Assembly: GCA_028683855.1 (NCBI GenBank)
Contig: JAQUHA010000017.1
Coordinates: 1-64,000 of the forward strand
Origin: Desulfuromonadaceae bacterium
Lineage (GTDB): Bacteria; Desulfobacterota; Desulfuromonadia; Geobacterales; Pseudopelobacteraceae
Direction: 5' to 3'
Length of the DNA: 64,000 nucleotides
Below are positions 18,014-26,077 of the stretch, one piece after another (positions within the stretch are counted from its first letter, which is position 1; the number at the start of each line of letters is the position of its first letter). The notes under the pieces are model-generated. The model saw only the letters and a list, made by a program, of their open reading frames with translations. It was not told the origin of the DNA and searched no databases. Position numbers and translations under genes: made by a program.

Positions 18014-20917
18014 TCAGAGCAACTTTCTCAGATACTGCCCGGTGTACGATCTTGTAACCTTTGCCACCTGCTCCGGTGTGCCGATTGCTACAATTTCGCC
18101 ACCCCGATCACCACCCTCCGGTCCCAGATCTATAACCCAGTCGGCGGTTTTGATTACATCAAGATTGTGTTCGATAATAACGATGGTGTTGCCGGAATCA
18201 ACCAGCCTCTGAATAACTTCCAGCAGCTTGGAAATATCGTGGAAATGAAGGCCGGTTGTCGGTTCGTCCAGTATGTAGATCGTCCTGCCGGTAGCACGTT
18301 TGGAGAGCTCCTTGGCCAGTTTGACCCTCTGCGCTTCACCACCTGAAAGCGTTGTCGCCGCCTGCCCCAGCTTTATATAGCCAAGGCCAACCTCTTCCAG
18401 AGTTGTCAGCTTGTTCTTGATGCGTGGAATCGCCCCCATGAACTCAAGCGCCTGAGAGACTGTCATATCCAGGACATCGGCAATCGATTTCCCCTTGAAA
18501 TGAACCTCCAGCGTTTCACGATTGTAGCGCGCGCCGTTGCATACTTCGCACTCCACATAAACATCCGGCAGGAAATGCATCTCGATCTTGATTATGCCAT
18601 CGCCGGAGCACGCCTCGCAGCGCCCCCCCTTGACGTTGAACGAATAGCGCCCCGGTTTGTAGCCACGCAGTTTTGATTCCGGCAGGTTGGAGAAAAGGTC
18701 GCGGATGTCGCTGAAAACCGCCGTGTAGGTCGCCGGATTTGAACGCGGCGTCCTGCCGATCGGGGACTGATCGATATTAATGACTTTGTCAAGATTCTCC
18801 AGCCCCGCAATATCCAGAACCGCACCCGCCTTCTCACGACTCCGGTAGAGCCGCTGGCCCAGCACCTTGTGCAGAGTATCGATGATGAGAGTCGATTTGC
18901 CGGAGCCGGAGACCCCGGTGACGCAGGTCATGATGCCGAGCGGAATCTCTACGGTTACATCCTTCAGGTTGTTCTCGGAAGCACCGATGATTTGAAGGAA
19001 TTTTTCAGCTTTCCTTCGTTTTTTCGGAACTGGAATAGTAAGTTCACCCGACAGGTAACGCCCGGTCAGAGAGGCGGGATTAGCCATGACTTCCGCCGGA
19101 GTCCCCTGCGCGACAACTTCCCCCCCATGCACGCCGGCTCCCGGCCCCATGTCGATCAGGTGATCAGCCTCCATGATCGTCTCTTCGTCATGTTCGACCA
19201 CCAGTACCGTGTTGCCGATATCACGCAGTCGCTTGAGAGTACCGAGCAGCCTGGCGTTATCCCGTTGGTGCAGGCCGATAGAGGGCTCATCGAGAATGTA
19301 GAGCACACCGACCAGGCTTGATCCAATCTGGGTCGCAAGGCGGATTCGCTGCCCCTCACCACCCGAGAGAGTTCCGGAGGTGCGGTCGAGGGAGAGATAG
19401 TCGAGGCCTACGTTAACCAGAAACGAGAGACGCTCGCGAATCTCTTTCAGAATCCGGCGACCGATCTCCTGCTCCTTCTCCGTCAGCGTCAGCACTTCGA
19501 AGAAACCGAGGCAGTCGCGGATCGAATAGGCGGTCACATCGCGAATAGTCAGCTCCCCAACCAGTACATGCAGTGCCTCTGGTCGAAGACGGGCACCGTG
19601 GCAGGTCGGACAGGGCATGATGTTCATATACTTTTCCAGCTCTTCCCGCGAACTGTCAGATTCTGTCTCACGCCAGCGGCGCTGCAGATTGTTCAGCACC
19701 CCTTCAAACTCTTTCTGATAGGTGTGGCGGCGTTCACCATCCTCCTCCCACCAGAACTCGATCTTTTCTCCTTTTGAACCGTTCAGGATGACATCGCGAA
19801 CCGATTCCGGCAGATTTTTGAACGGTGTGCGAATATCGAAGGAATAGGCTTTGGCCAGCGCGTCCAGAATCAGATGAAACCAGCCGGAGAGCCGCTTTTC
19901 CCACGGCGCGATGGCTCCCTCACGAAGCGACAGTTCATGATTCGGAATAACCAGATCGGCGTCAAAATACATCCGCGTGCCGAGCCCGGTGCAATCCGGG
20001 CAGGCGCCGTGCGGGTTGTTGAACGAGAAGAGCCTCGGAGTAATTTCCTGATACGAGAGGCCGCAATCAACGCAGGCGAGCTTCTCGGAGAAGAGGAGGG
20101 TCATCGCTTTCGGCTTTGCGGATAGTTTACGTTTTTGGGGTTGGGGCGAGTCTTGTAGGGGCAATTCATGAATTGCCCCTACGGGTGTATCCGTTGGCGC
20201 CACCGCCTCGACCTTGACTACGCCATCGGCATGGTGCAGCGCTGTCTCCAGCGAATCGGCCAGACGTCTCTGAACGCCATCCTTAAGGACAATCCGATCC
20301 ACGACGATATCGATATCGTGCTTTTTCTTCTTGTCCATCTCGATTTCATCAGCCAGCTCGCGAAGCGTTCCGTCGAGCACAACACGGGTAAACCCCTCTT
20401 TGCGCAGCTGGTTCAGCTCCTTCTTGTACTCCCCCTTCCGCCCCCGAATCATCGGCGCCAGCAGAGTCAGTTTTGTCCCGACTGGCTGGAGCATAATCTG
20501 GTCAACCATCTGCGATACGGTTTGGGAGGTGATCTCCTTGCCGCAGGAGGGGCAGTGCGGATGGCCGACCCGCGCGAAGAGAAGGCGGAGGTAGTCGTAA
20601 ATTTCAGTGACCGTGCCGACGGTCGACCTGGGGTTTTTGCTCGTTGTCTTCTGCTCGATGGAGATCGCGGGGGAGAGCCCTTCAATCGACTCGACATCAG
20701 GTTTTTCCATCTGCTCAAGAAACTGACGGGCGTATGAAGAGAGGGATTCTACATAACGGCGCTGCCCCTCGGCGTAAATGGTGTCAAATGCCAGGGTGGA
20801 TTTGCCGGAGCCGGAGAGGCCGGTTATGACCACCAGCTGATCGCGCGGAATTTCGACGTCGATGCACTTAAGATTGTGCTCGCAAGCACCCTTGATGATG
20901 ATTTTATCGTGTGCCAT
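18014..20917 (-). CDS. uvrA: Excinuclease ABC subunit A
   Basis: Damage-recognition ATPase of nucleotide excision repair. It has two ABC modules: the first Walker [10 protein letters not shown], is at residues 33-41 and the second is GVSGSGKST. Each has an LSGG signature ([15 protein letters not shown] and [15 protein letters not shown]). The zinc fingers [12 protein letters not shown] and CEACSGDG...CEVCNGARY are present. At 967 residues it is slightly longer than usual because of about 30 extra residues near 238-270, in which VGAIHELPL is encoded by a palindromic element. The frame is intact, so the protein is probably functional. The ribosome binding site (AGAGAAC) is weak. Confidence 0.95.
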   Translation of the reverse strand: MAHDKIIIKGACEHNLKCIDVEIPRDQLVVITGLSGSGKSTLAFDTIYAEGQRRYVESLSSYARQFLEQMEKPDVESIEGLSPAISIEQKTTSKNPRSTVGTVTEIYDYLRLLFARVGHPHCPSCGKEITSQTVSQMVDQIMLQPVGTKLTLLAPMIRGRKGEYKKELNQLRKEGFTRVVLDGTLRELADEIEMDKKKKHDIDIVVDRIVLKDGVQRRLADSLETALHHADGVVKVEAVAPTDTPVGAIHELPLQDSPQPQKRKLSAKPKAMTLLFSEKLACVDCGLSYQEITPRLFSFNNPHGACPDCTGLGTRMYFDADLVIPNHELSLREGAIAPWEKRLSGWFHLILDALAKAYSFDIRTPFKNLPESVRDVILNGSKGEKIEFWWEEDGERRHTYQKEFEGVLNNLQRRWRETESDSSREELEKYMNIMPCPTCHGARLRPEALHVLVGELTIRDVTAYSIRDCLGFFEVLTLTEKEQEIGRRILKEIRERLSFLVNVGLDYLSLDRTSGTLSGGEGQRIRLATQIGSSLVGVLYILDEPSIGLHQRDNARLLGTLKRLRDIGNTVLVVEHDEETIMEADHLIDMGPGAGVHGGEVVAQGTPAEVMANPASLTGRYLSGELTIPVPKKRRKAEKFLQIIGASENNLKDVTVEIPLGIMTCVTGVSGSGKSTLIIDTLHKVLGQRLYRSREKAGAVLDIAGLENLDKVINIDQSPIGRTPRSNPATYTAVFSDIRDLFSNLPESKLRGYKPGRYSFNVKGGRCEACSGDGIIKIEMHFLPDVYVECEVCNGARYNRETLEVHFKGKSIADVLDMTVSQALEFMGAIPRIKNKLTTLEEVGLGYIKLGQAATTLSGGEAQRVKLAKELSKRATGRTIYILDEPTTGLHFHDISKLLEVIQRLVDSGNTIVIIEHNLDVIKTADWVIDLGPEGGDRGGEIVAIGTPEQVAKVTRSYTGQYLRKLL
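20155..20182. repeat. Perfect 28-bp REP-like palindrome inside uvrA
   Basis: GTAGGGGCAATTCA is followed directly by its exact reverse complement. On the uvrA strand it begins precisely at codon 246 and encodes VGAIHELPL plus the first base of Gln255. GTAGGGGC-type palindromes of this size are typical dispersed intergenic REP elements in bacterial genomes. Here it is tolerated in frame, in a variable stretch ahead of the LLFSEKLAC segment. Confidence 0.85.
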
Positions 20918-20974
20918 TGCAGTTCTCTATCGTTAAAAAAGTGACTGCGAGATATACCACATATTCGGTCAAGT

Positions 20975-21178
20975 ATGAAACGACTTTGCAAACCAGAATT
21001 TTATCTTCTAAAGTCTGAGGAATTAATTATTGGCATAATTCAATACTGTTCTTCATTCCGGCTACAACGTGATATCTCCGAAATAAAACCAATAGACGAG
21101 AAATCATTTACAGTCAAAGTCAACGGAGGAAAAGATCAAAAGTTCATCTCGTCAACAGGCCTCAAAAAGCGGAAGTAA
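20975..21178 (+). CDS. Doubtful small hypothetical protein
   Basis: An open frame of 67 codons with a plausible-looking C-terminal half (DISEIKPIDEKSFTVKV, then a Lys-rich end). There is no ribosome binding site before the ATG, and the N-terminal third does not look protein-like. No family is recognised. It could be the tail of a decayed gene, since the neighbourhood to 22 kb is full of remnants. Confidence 0.25.
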   Translation: MKRLCKPEFYLLKSEELIIGIIQYCSSFRLQRDISEIKPIDEKSFTVKVNGGKDQKFISSTGLKKRK

Positions 21179-21213
21179 CGAAAAGCACATTAAGAAAGAA
21201 GCACCGGCCAAAA

Positions 21214-21525
21214 TCACCCCCAATAAGCTTTATCGTGAGGACCAAGGGCAATAAACTTTATAGTGTCGTCAAGGCAGTCAGGACAATCTGCACAGAGGAC
21301 AATGGCATCGTCCCCCTTCTTTCGGCAAGTCGCGCAGTAAAGGAAAATAATCAGGAAATTGCGTTTGACGGGACAACTGTAGAAACCACGAAAGTTTCCT
21401 TTGAGCGGTTCACCCAGAGTCACAGGGCTTTCGCAGATCATATTGACTTTTTTTCGGACGGCTTCTTTGATTGCACTGTGCTTTTTTAGAGATGCGACAA
21501 AGTCATCACTGAACACAAGATTCAT
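21214..21525 (-). CDS. RelE-like toxin of a second toxin-antitoxin pair
   Basis: A 103-residue protein starting MNLVFSDDFVASLKKHSA, with GEPLKGNFRGFYSCPVKRNF and LIIFLYC in the middle and a C-terminal IKFIALGPHDKAYWG. The GEPLKG...R/Y...R...I pattern and the terminal GPHDxxY element fit the RelE/YafQ mRNA-interferase superfamily. Unusually it carries five to six cysteines (YCATCRKKGDD, LCADCPDCLDD), which could form a metal site. It overlaps its antitoxin gene by four bases and is translated after it. Confidence 0.7.
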   Translation of the reverse strand: MNLVFSDDFVASLKKHSAIKEAVRKKVNMICESPVTLGEPLKGNFRGFYSCPVKRNFLIIFLYCATCRKKGDDAIVLCADCPDCLDDTIKFIALGPHDKAYWG

Positions 21526-21776
21526 TTAAAGACCTCATCATAACTGAGCCAGTTGACGTTACCTACTTTAACTCGCTCAATTGTGCTTAAAAGCGAATCA
21601 GAAAAATCAGGGTCTGCCAGTATTGTTTCAGTAGGGTCATTCTCTTTAACCCGCTTCAGCTTTAAGGCAAATTGGGTAAAGACTTCGGAAACCGTTGTTC
21701 GCTGGGTTTCAGCATATTCCTTGATAAAGTCAATTAAGTCGGCATCAAGAGTAAGATTGATTCTAGATTTTTGCAT
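21522..21776 (-). CDS. Antitoxin of the RelE-like pair
   Basis: An 84-residue protein starting MQKSRINLTLDADLIDFIK, a ribbon-helix-helix-like N-terminus (the strand RINLTL, then two helices with TTVSEVFTQFAL). The acidic C-terminal tail would bind the toxin. A longer frame exists to 21797, but GGGAGGTG just upstream of the ATG at 21776 fixes the start. Overlap with the toxin gene by ATGA is typical. It probably autoregulates; no operator was identified. Confidence 0.72.
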   Translation of the reverse strand: MQKSRINLTLDADLIDFIKEYAETQRTTVSEVFTQFALKLKRVKENDPTETILADPDFSDSLLSTIERVKVGNVNWLSYDEVFK

Positions 21777-21855
21777 AGCGCACCTCCCGAATGTCATGTT
21801 ATGCGCACAACATACGCCTTGTCAAGTTGGAAAATCACGACAAGAGAAATATTCA

Positions 21856-21930
21856 ATCGGGTAGCCGGGGGTTTTTCTCCCCCAGCCCCCACACCACCCG
21901 GCATGCGGGTCCGCACCAGGCGGTTCGATA
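21856..21930 (-). mobile_element. 3' end of a group II intron (remnant)
   Basis: Read on the minus strand, this segment runs CGAACCGCCTGGTGCGGACC, a GCATGCCGGGTGGTGTGGGGG block, a G/C hairpin around AGAAAAA and the end CTACCCGAT. That order is what is found at the 3' end of bacterial group II introns, after the reverse-transcriptase gene. The reverse transcriptase and the remainder of the ribozyme are absent, so this is a scar. Confidence 0.6.
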
Positions 21931-21967
21931 TGTAAAGAAGAAAGTTGCAACGATGGATATCCCCGAC

Positions 21968-22012
21968 CAGATTGTGCTCGCAAGCGCCCTTGATTATTAT
22001 TCTATCATGTGC
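21968..22012 (-). pseudogene. Fragment of a second uvrA 5' end
   Basis: Read on the minus strand this encodes [15 protein letters not shown], 14 of 15 residues identical to residues 2-16 of the uvrA product at 18014-20917. The start codon position is GTT instead of ATG, and similarity stops abruptly after Leu16, at the side of the intron remnant. Many third-position differences show it is not a recent copy of the neighbouring uvrA but comes from a diverged or foreign uvrA. Confidence 0.7.
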
Positions 22013-22049
22013 AACTACGGCTACCTTACGTTATATATACTGAATAAAT

Positions 22050-22688
22050 CTAAACCGTTATCACGCTGTCCGCTTCTCTCATTCCGTTTACAATTTCAAG
22101 CATATTGGTAACCTCCCCGACCTGTATTTTATCCAGAACGTGAAAATATGCCAGACAGGCACCACAGGCGGTTATCTTAACACCGGAATCTGCAAGCTCC
22201 TGCAGAATGGGAACAGCTTCAGAACCCTCCACGGTGAAAGTTACTCCGCTGTTTACAAATGAGAGTCGCCAGAGTTCTCCCCCCATCTCTTTGAGAGTTT
22301 TGAGAAAGTTGAACATAAGCATATCACCCAGACCGTCATCGCCATGCCCCATATAAATTCCGGTAACCAGAACCATTATCTTCCTTTTTGCATCTCCTCT
22401 TTTATTTATCGGAGAAATTGAGGGCACTGCAGCTGTCTCTTTCGGCAGATCACCACGATTGGCAAAAACGCGATATTCGTCGCCCGACTTTTCAGACGAT
22501 ACTTCATAATTCTGGTTTTCAAGAAAACGGCATACATTCTGACGGGCAGCCTCGTTATCAAGCAGTACGGTCAGAGAGGCAAGCGCCCCCTTTTCAAGAG
22601 TATTTCTTACCTGCAGCACCGGTGCAGGACAGTTCATACCACGACAGTCCAGTTCATTTGCCATTTGAAAGTTCCTTTCATTATCCAT
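22050..22688 (-). CDS. yedF: Selenium-metabolism protein YedF
   Basis: A two-domain protein. An N-terminal TusA-like domain has LDCRGMNCPAPVLQVR (CPxP motif with the sulphur- or selenium-carrying Cys). A C-terminal DsrE-like domain has MVLVTGIYMGHGDDGLGDML and GVKITACGACLAYF. Family members are fused and neighbour selD, and are thought to deliver selenium in selenophosphate formation. It lies 8 bases downstream of selD. The start at 22688 (AGGTGA upstream) is used; an internal ATG at 22664 with AAAGGAAC is also possible and would remove eight residues. Confidence 0.88.
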   Translation of the reverse strand: MDNERNFQMANELDCRGMNCPAPVLQVRNTLEKGALASLTVLLDNEAARQNVCRFLENQNYEVSSEKSGDEYRVFANRGDLPKETAAVPSISPINKRGDAKRKIMVLVTGIYMGHGDDGLGDMLMFNFLKTLKEMGGELWRLSFVNSGVTFTVEGSEAVPILQELADSGVKITACGACLAYFHVLDKIQVGEVTNMLEIVNGMREADSVITV

Positions 22689-22696
22689 AGGTTCAC

Positions 22697-23743
22697 CTAA
22701 TTTACAATAATCATATCTATCGGCGAGGCAACGACCTCACCTACAACTGATGCTGGCTTGATGCCTCTCATTTGAAGAGCTGTAAGAAGCTTTTCCGACT
22801 CTTCTTCAGAAACAGCGATAAGGAGACCACCGGAAGTTTGCGGGTCAAAGAGTATATCCTGAATTTTTTGCGGGACTGTTGCAGAGAACTGCACAAACGT
22901 ACCGCGAAAATCTCTGTTATTATAAGCTCCTGCCGGTATAAGCCCCATAGACGCCCACTCTACGGCCTCCTTATAGACAGGAACTGCTGACGCATTAATA
23001 CATACACCGCAACCAGAATCTACGACCATCTCAGCAAGATGTCCGAGAAAACCGAAACCTGTAACGTCGGTACAGGCGTGTACTGAGAAATCAGCCATTA
23101 CAACAGCAGCTTCTCTGTTTAAGGTTGCCATTGCCTCTGTAACTCTCTCCGTCAGTTCTTCATCTGCAAACCCCGCCTTAATTGCAGTTGTTACGATTCC
23201 GGTCCCCAGCGGTTTTGTGAGAATCAGACGATCCCCAACCTGCAGACTTCTTTTGGCAAGTATCCTATGAGGATCGATGTATCCGGTAACTGAAAGGCCA
23301 TACTTAAGTTCGCTATCCTCGACAGTATGACCACCGACCAGTACTACTCCAGCCTCGCGCATCTTACTAAGCCCCCCCTCAATAATGCTTCGAAGGACGG
23401 AGATGTCCATGCTGCTTGAAGGGAATGCAACAATATTCATTGCAGTCTTTGGAGTGCCCCCCATAGCATAAATATCGCTTAGAGCATTGGCTGCAGCTAT
23501 TTGACCGAATCGAAACGGATCATCAACCATTGGAGGGAAGAAATCAAGCGTCTGTACCAGAGCAAGGTCGTCTGACACCTTGTAAATTCCAGCGTCATCC
23601 GGATTCTCAAGACCAATCAGCAGATTGGAATCAACAGGCAGATCAAGACCGCAGAGAGCCTTATGCAGGATACCCGGTGCCAGTTTTGCCGCACAACCTG
23701 AGCCTCTAACTGTTTGAGTAAGCTTTAAGGGTTTGTAATTCAT
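22697..23743 (-). CDS. selD: Selenide, water dikinase (selenophosphate synthase)
   Basis: Makes selenophosphate from selenide and ATP, the selenium donor for selenocysteine and selenouridine. Length is 348 residues. The N-terminal active site reads RGSGCAAKLAPG: Cys17 and Lys20, the essential pair in the E. coli enzyme, are kept, while the position that is Cys19 or selenocysteine in many homologues is alanine. Downstream are GFGFLGHLAEM and FDPQTSGGLLIAV, both family signatures. GGTAGGAGC precedes the start. The operon is selD-yedF. Selenium use is therefore likely in this organism. Confidence 0.93.
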   Translation of the reverse strand: MNYKPLKLTQTVRGSGCAAKLAPGILHKALCGLDLPVDSNLLIGLENPDDAGIYKVSDDLALVQTLDFFPPMVDDPFRFGQIAAANALSDIYAMGGTPKTAMNIVAFPSSSMDISVLRSIIEGGLSKMREAGVVLVGGHTVEDSELKYGLSVTGYIDPHRILAKRSLQVGDRLILTKPLGTGIVTTAIKAGFADEELTERVTEAMATLNREAAVVMADFSVHACTDVTGFGFLGHLAEMVVDSGCGVCINASAVPVYKEAVEWASMGLIPAGAYNNRDFRGTFVQFSATVPQKIQDILFDPQTSGGLLIAVSEEESEKLLTALQMRGIKPASVVGEVVASPIDMIIVN

Positions 23744-23877
23744 AAAAGGTTGCTCCTACCAATTCATAACTGTTTATATTAAGATGCGACTTCAGTAGTG
23801 AAGAGAGCATACTCATACGAACTTGAAGATATGTCAAACTGATAAATTAGCAATTAAAATCAGGAACGGGAGAATAA

Positions 23878-26058
23878 ATGAAGCTGGCTGACTCACAAAA
23901 GGGAAAATTAATCAAATACTTAGCCGATAAAACGTCACTTAGACCTGACCAACTTGAGAATACTGTCGGGCTTCTGTTTGACGGGGGGACAATCCCTTTT
24001 ATTGCAAGATACAGAAAGGAGGTCACGGGGGAGCTTGATGAAGTACAGATCCGCACGGTGGAAGATCTTCTAAGCTATTTCTGTGAGCTCGAAGAGCGTA
24101 AGTTCACTGTACTTAAGACCATTGAGGAGCAGGGGAAACTTACTCCTGAGCTGCGGGAGCTTATAGAGTCAACCAGTCAGAAAACCGAGCTTGAAGATCT
24201 TTATCTGCCGTACAAACCAAAACGGCGCACTAAAGCAACTATTGCAAAAGAGCGGGGCTTGGAACCTCTGGCTGACATTATTGCCGCACAGGAGCTGCTC
24301 ACCGGAAATCCGGAGGATGTGGCAAAACAGTTCGTCGCCCCTGATAAGGAAATTGCGGATGCTGCCGCCGCAGTTGAAGGAGCCGGGCATATTCTTGCTG
24401 AACGGCTTTCAGACAACGCTGAGGCTAGGGGTGCTGTAAGAAAACTCACCAAAGAGCATGGAATGATGACCTCCAGAGTAGCTGCAGATTATAAGGAGCA
24501 GCTGACCAAATATGAGATGTATTACGATTTCCAGGAGCTCCTGAAGTCTACCCCGTCACATCGTATGCTTGCAATGCGACGGGGAGAAAAGGAAGAAGTT
24601 CTCTATTTGGCTATATCAGCACCGGTGGAACTTATTTTGTCTGCTCTTAAGGCTCACCTTATTATTCGTTCGAGCATATTTTCTCCACTGCTTGAGCAAG
24701 TTGCGACGGATGCATACAAAAGGCTGATCGCCCCATCAATTGAAGTCGAGTTAAGACTTGAAAGCAAGGAAGCTGCTGATGCTACAGCTATTGCTGTGTT
24801 TACGCGCAATCTTCGTGAACTGCTTCTTGCACCTCCGGCAGGAGGCAGGAGGGTAATGGGTATTGACCCCGGCTTCCGTACCGGTTCAAAGTTGGCAGTT
24901 GTAGATGAAACAGGTCGTTTTCTTGAGCATATAACCGTCTATCCACATATCGGCGAGGGGAGGGTTCCGCAGGCAAAACATGATTTTCTCAGAGTTGCCG
25001 AGTCTAATAAAATAGAGATGATTGCCATCGGCAACGGCACAGCAAGTCGTGAGATGGAACTTTTTGCCAGAGAAACTCTTGCCGAAAAGGGCCTTGATAT
25101 ACCGGTTGTTTCAGTAAGCGAGTCTGGCGCGAGTATTTACTCCGCATCAGACATTGCTCGCGAAGAGTTTCCTGATATGGACCTTACTGTCCGTGGTGCA
25201 ATTTCAATCGCAAGACGTCTGCAGGACCCCCTTGGAGAGTTGGTAAAGGTAGATCCCAAAAGCATCGGAGTCGGTCAGTACCAGCATGATGTCAACCAGA
25301 ATATGCTCAAAAAATCACTGGATGCTGTTGTAGAGTCCGCTGTCAACTACGTGGGGGTTGATTTAAATACCGCATCCTGGGCTCTGTTGTCCTACGTTTC
25401 CGGGGTCGGACCGACGCTTGCCAAAGCTATAACCCGTTACAGAGATGAACATGGTTCATTTAGTTCCCGCAAAGAGCTGATGAAAGTGCCACGATTTGGT
25501 GCCAAATCTTTTGAGCAGTCTGCAGGTTTTCTACGAATCAGAGGTGCTGCAAATCCGCTGGACAACTCTGCCGTTCATCCCGAACGTTATGAAGTGATAG
25601 AGTTAATGGCATCGGATCTGGGGGTGACAATAGATGATCTACTTAAGGATTCATCCCTGACGGGCAGGATTGATTTGAAAAGATATGTGACACAAAATAT
25701 TGGTTTACCGACATTGAAAGACATCATGGAAGAGCTTAAAAAACCGGGGAGGGATCCACGCAGCCGATTTCAGACTGCATCTTTCAGAGACGACATCCGG
25801 ACAATCGGCGATCTTGAGCGGGGAATGACGCTGCAGGGTATTGTTACAAATGTTACTGCTTTTGGCGCTTTTGTGGATATAGGTGTTCATCAGGATGGAC
25901 TGGTACATATCAGTCATCTGGCAAATCGTTATATAAAAGACCCGAATGATGCCGTAAAGGCTGGACAGGTCGTTAATGTTAAAGTGCTGACTGCGGATCC
26001 TGAGAGGAAACGCATCTCACTGTCAATAAAAGAGGCAGAGCAGAAAACCGGCAATTAA
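23878..26058 (+). CDS. tex: Tex family transcription accessory / RNA-binding protein
   Basis: A 726-residue protein with the full Tex architecture. It has an N-terminal helical region (FIARYRKEVTGELDE), a YqgF/RNase H-like domain (VMGIDPGFRTGSKLAVVD) and a helix-hairpin-helix pair (LLSYVSGVGPTLAKAI and KVPRFGAKSFEQSAGFLRI). A C-terminal S1 domain closes it (GIVTNVTAFGAFVDIGVHQD, then DGLVHISHLAN). Tex binds nucleic acid and affects transcription and stress fitness in known bacteria. GGGAG precedes the ATG. It converges with uvrC, 19 bases away. Confidence 0.95.
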   Translation: MKLADSQKGKLIKYLADKTSLRPDQLENTVGLLFDGGTIPFIARYRKEVTGELDEVQIRTVEDLLSYFCELEERKFTVLKTIEEQGKLTPELRELIESTSQKTELEDLYLPYKPKRRTKATIAKERGLEPLADIIAAQELLTGNPEDVAKQFVAPDKEIADAAAAVEGAGHILAERLSDNAEARGAVRKLTKEHGMMTSRVAADYKEQLTKYEMYYDFQELLKSTPSHRMLAMRRGEKEEVLYLAISAPVELILSALKAHLIIRSSIFSPLLEQVATDAYKRLIAPSIEVELRLESKEAADATAIAVFTRNLRELLLAPPAGGRRVMGIDPGFRTGSKLAVVDETGRFLEHITVYPHIGEGRVPQAKHDFLRVAESNKIEMIAIGNGTASREMELFARETLAEKGLDIPVVSVSESGASIYSASDIAREEFPDMDLTVRGAISIARRLQDPLGELVKVDPKSIGVGQYQHDVNQNMLKKSLDAVVESAVNYVGVDLNTASWALLSYVSGVGPTLAKAITRYRDEHGSFSSRKELMKVPRFGAKSFEQSAGFLRIRGAANPLDNSAVHPERYEVIELMASDLGVTIDDLLKDSSLTGRIDLKRYVTQNIGLPTLKDIMEELKKPGRDPRSRFQTASFRDDIRTIGDLERGMTLQGIVTNVTAFGAFVDIGVHQDGLVHISHLANRYIKDPNDAVKAGQVVNVKVLTADPERKRISLSIKEAEQKTGN

Positions 26059-26077
26059 ATATCGGAATCGAGTTGGT

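Noticed and set aside
22697-23743. Selenocysteine codon in selD
   Set aside because: The active-site codons read Cys-Ala-Ala with no in-frame TGA, so no recoding is needed.
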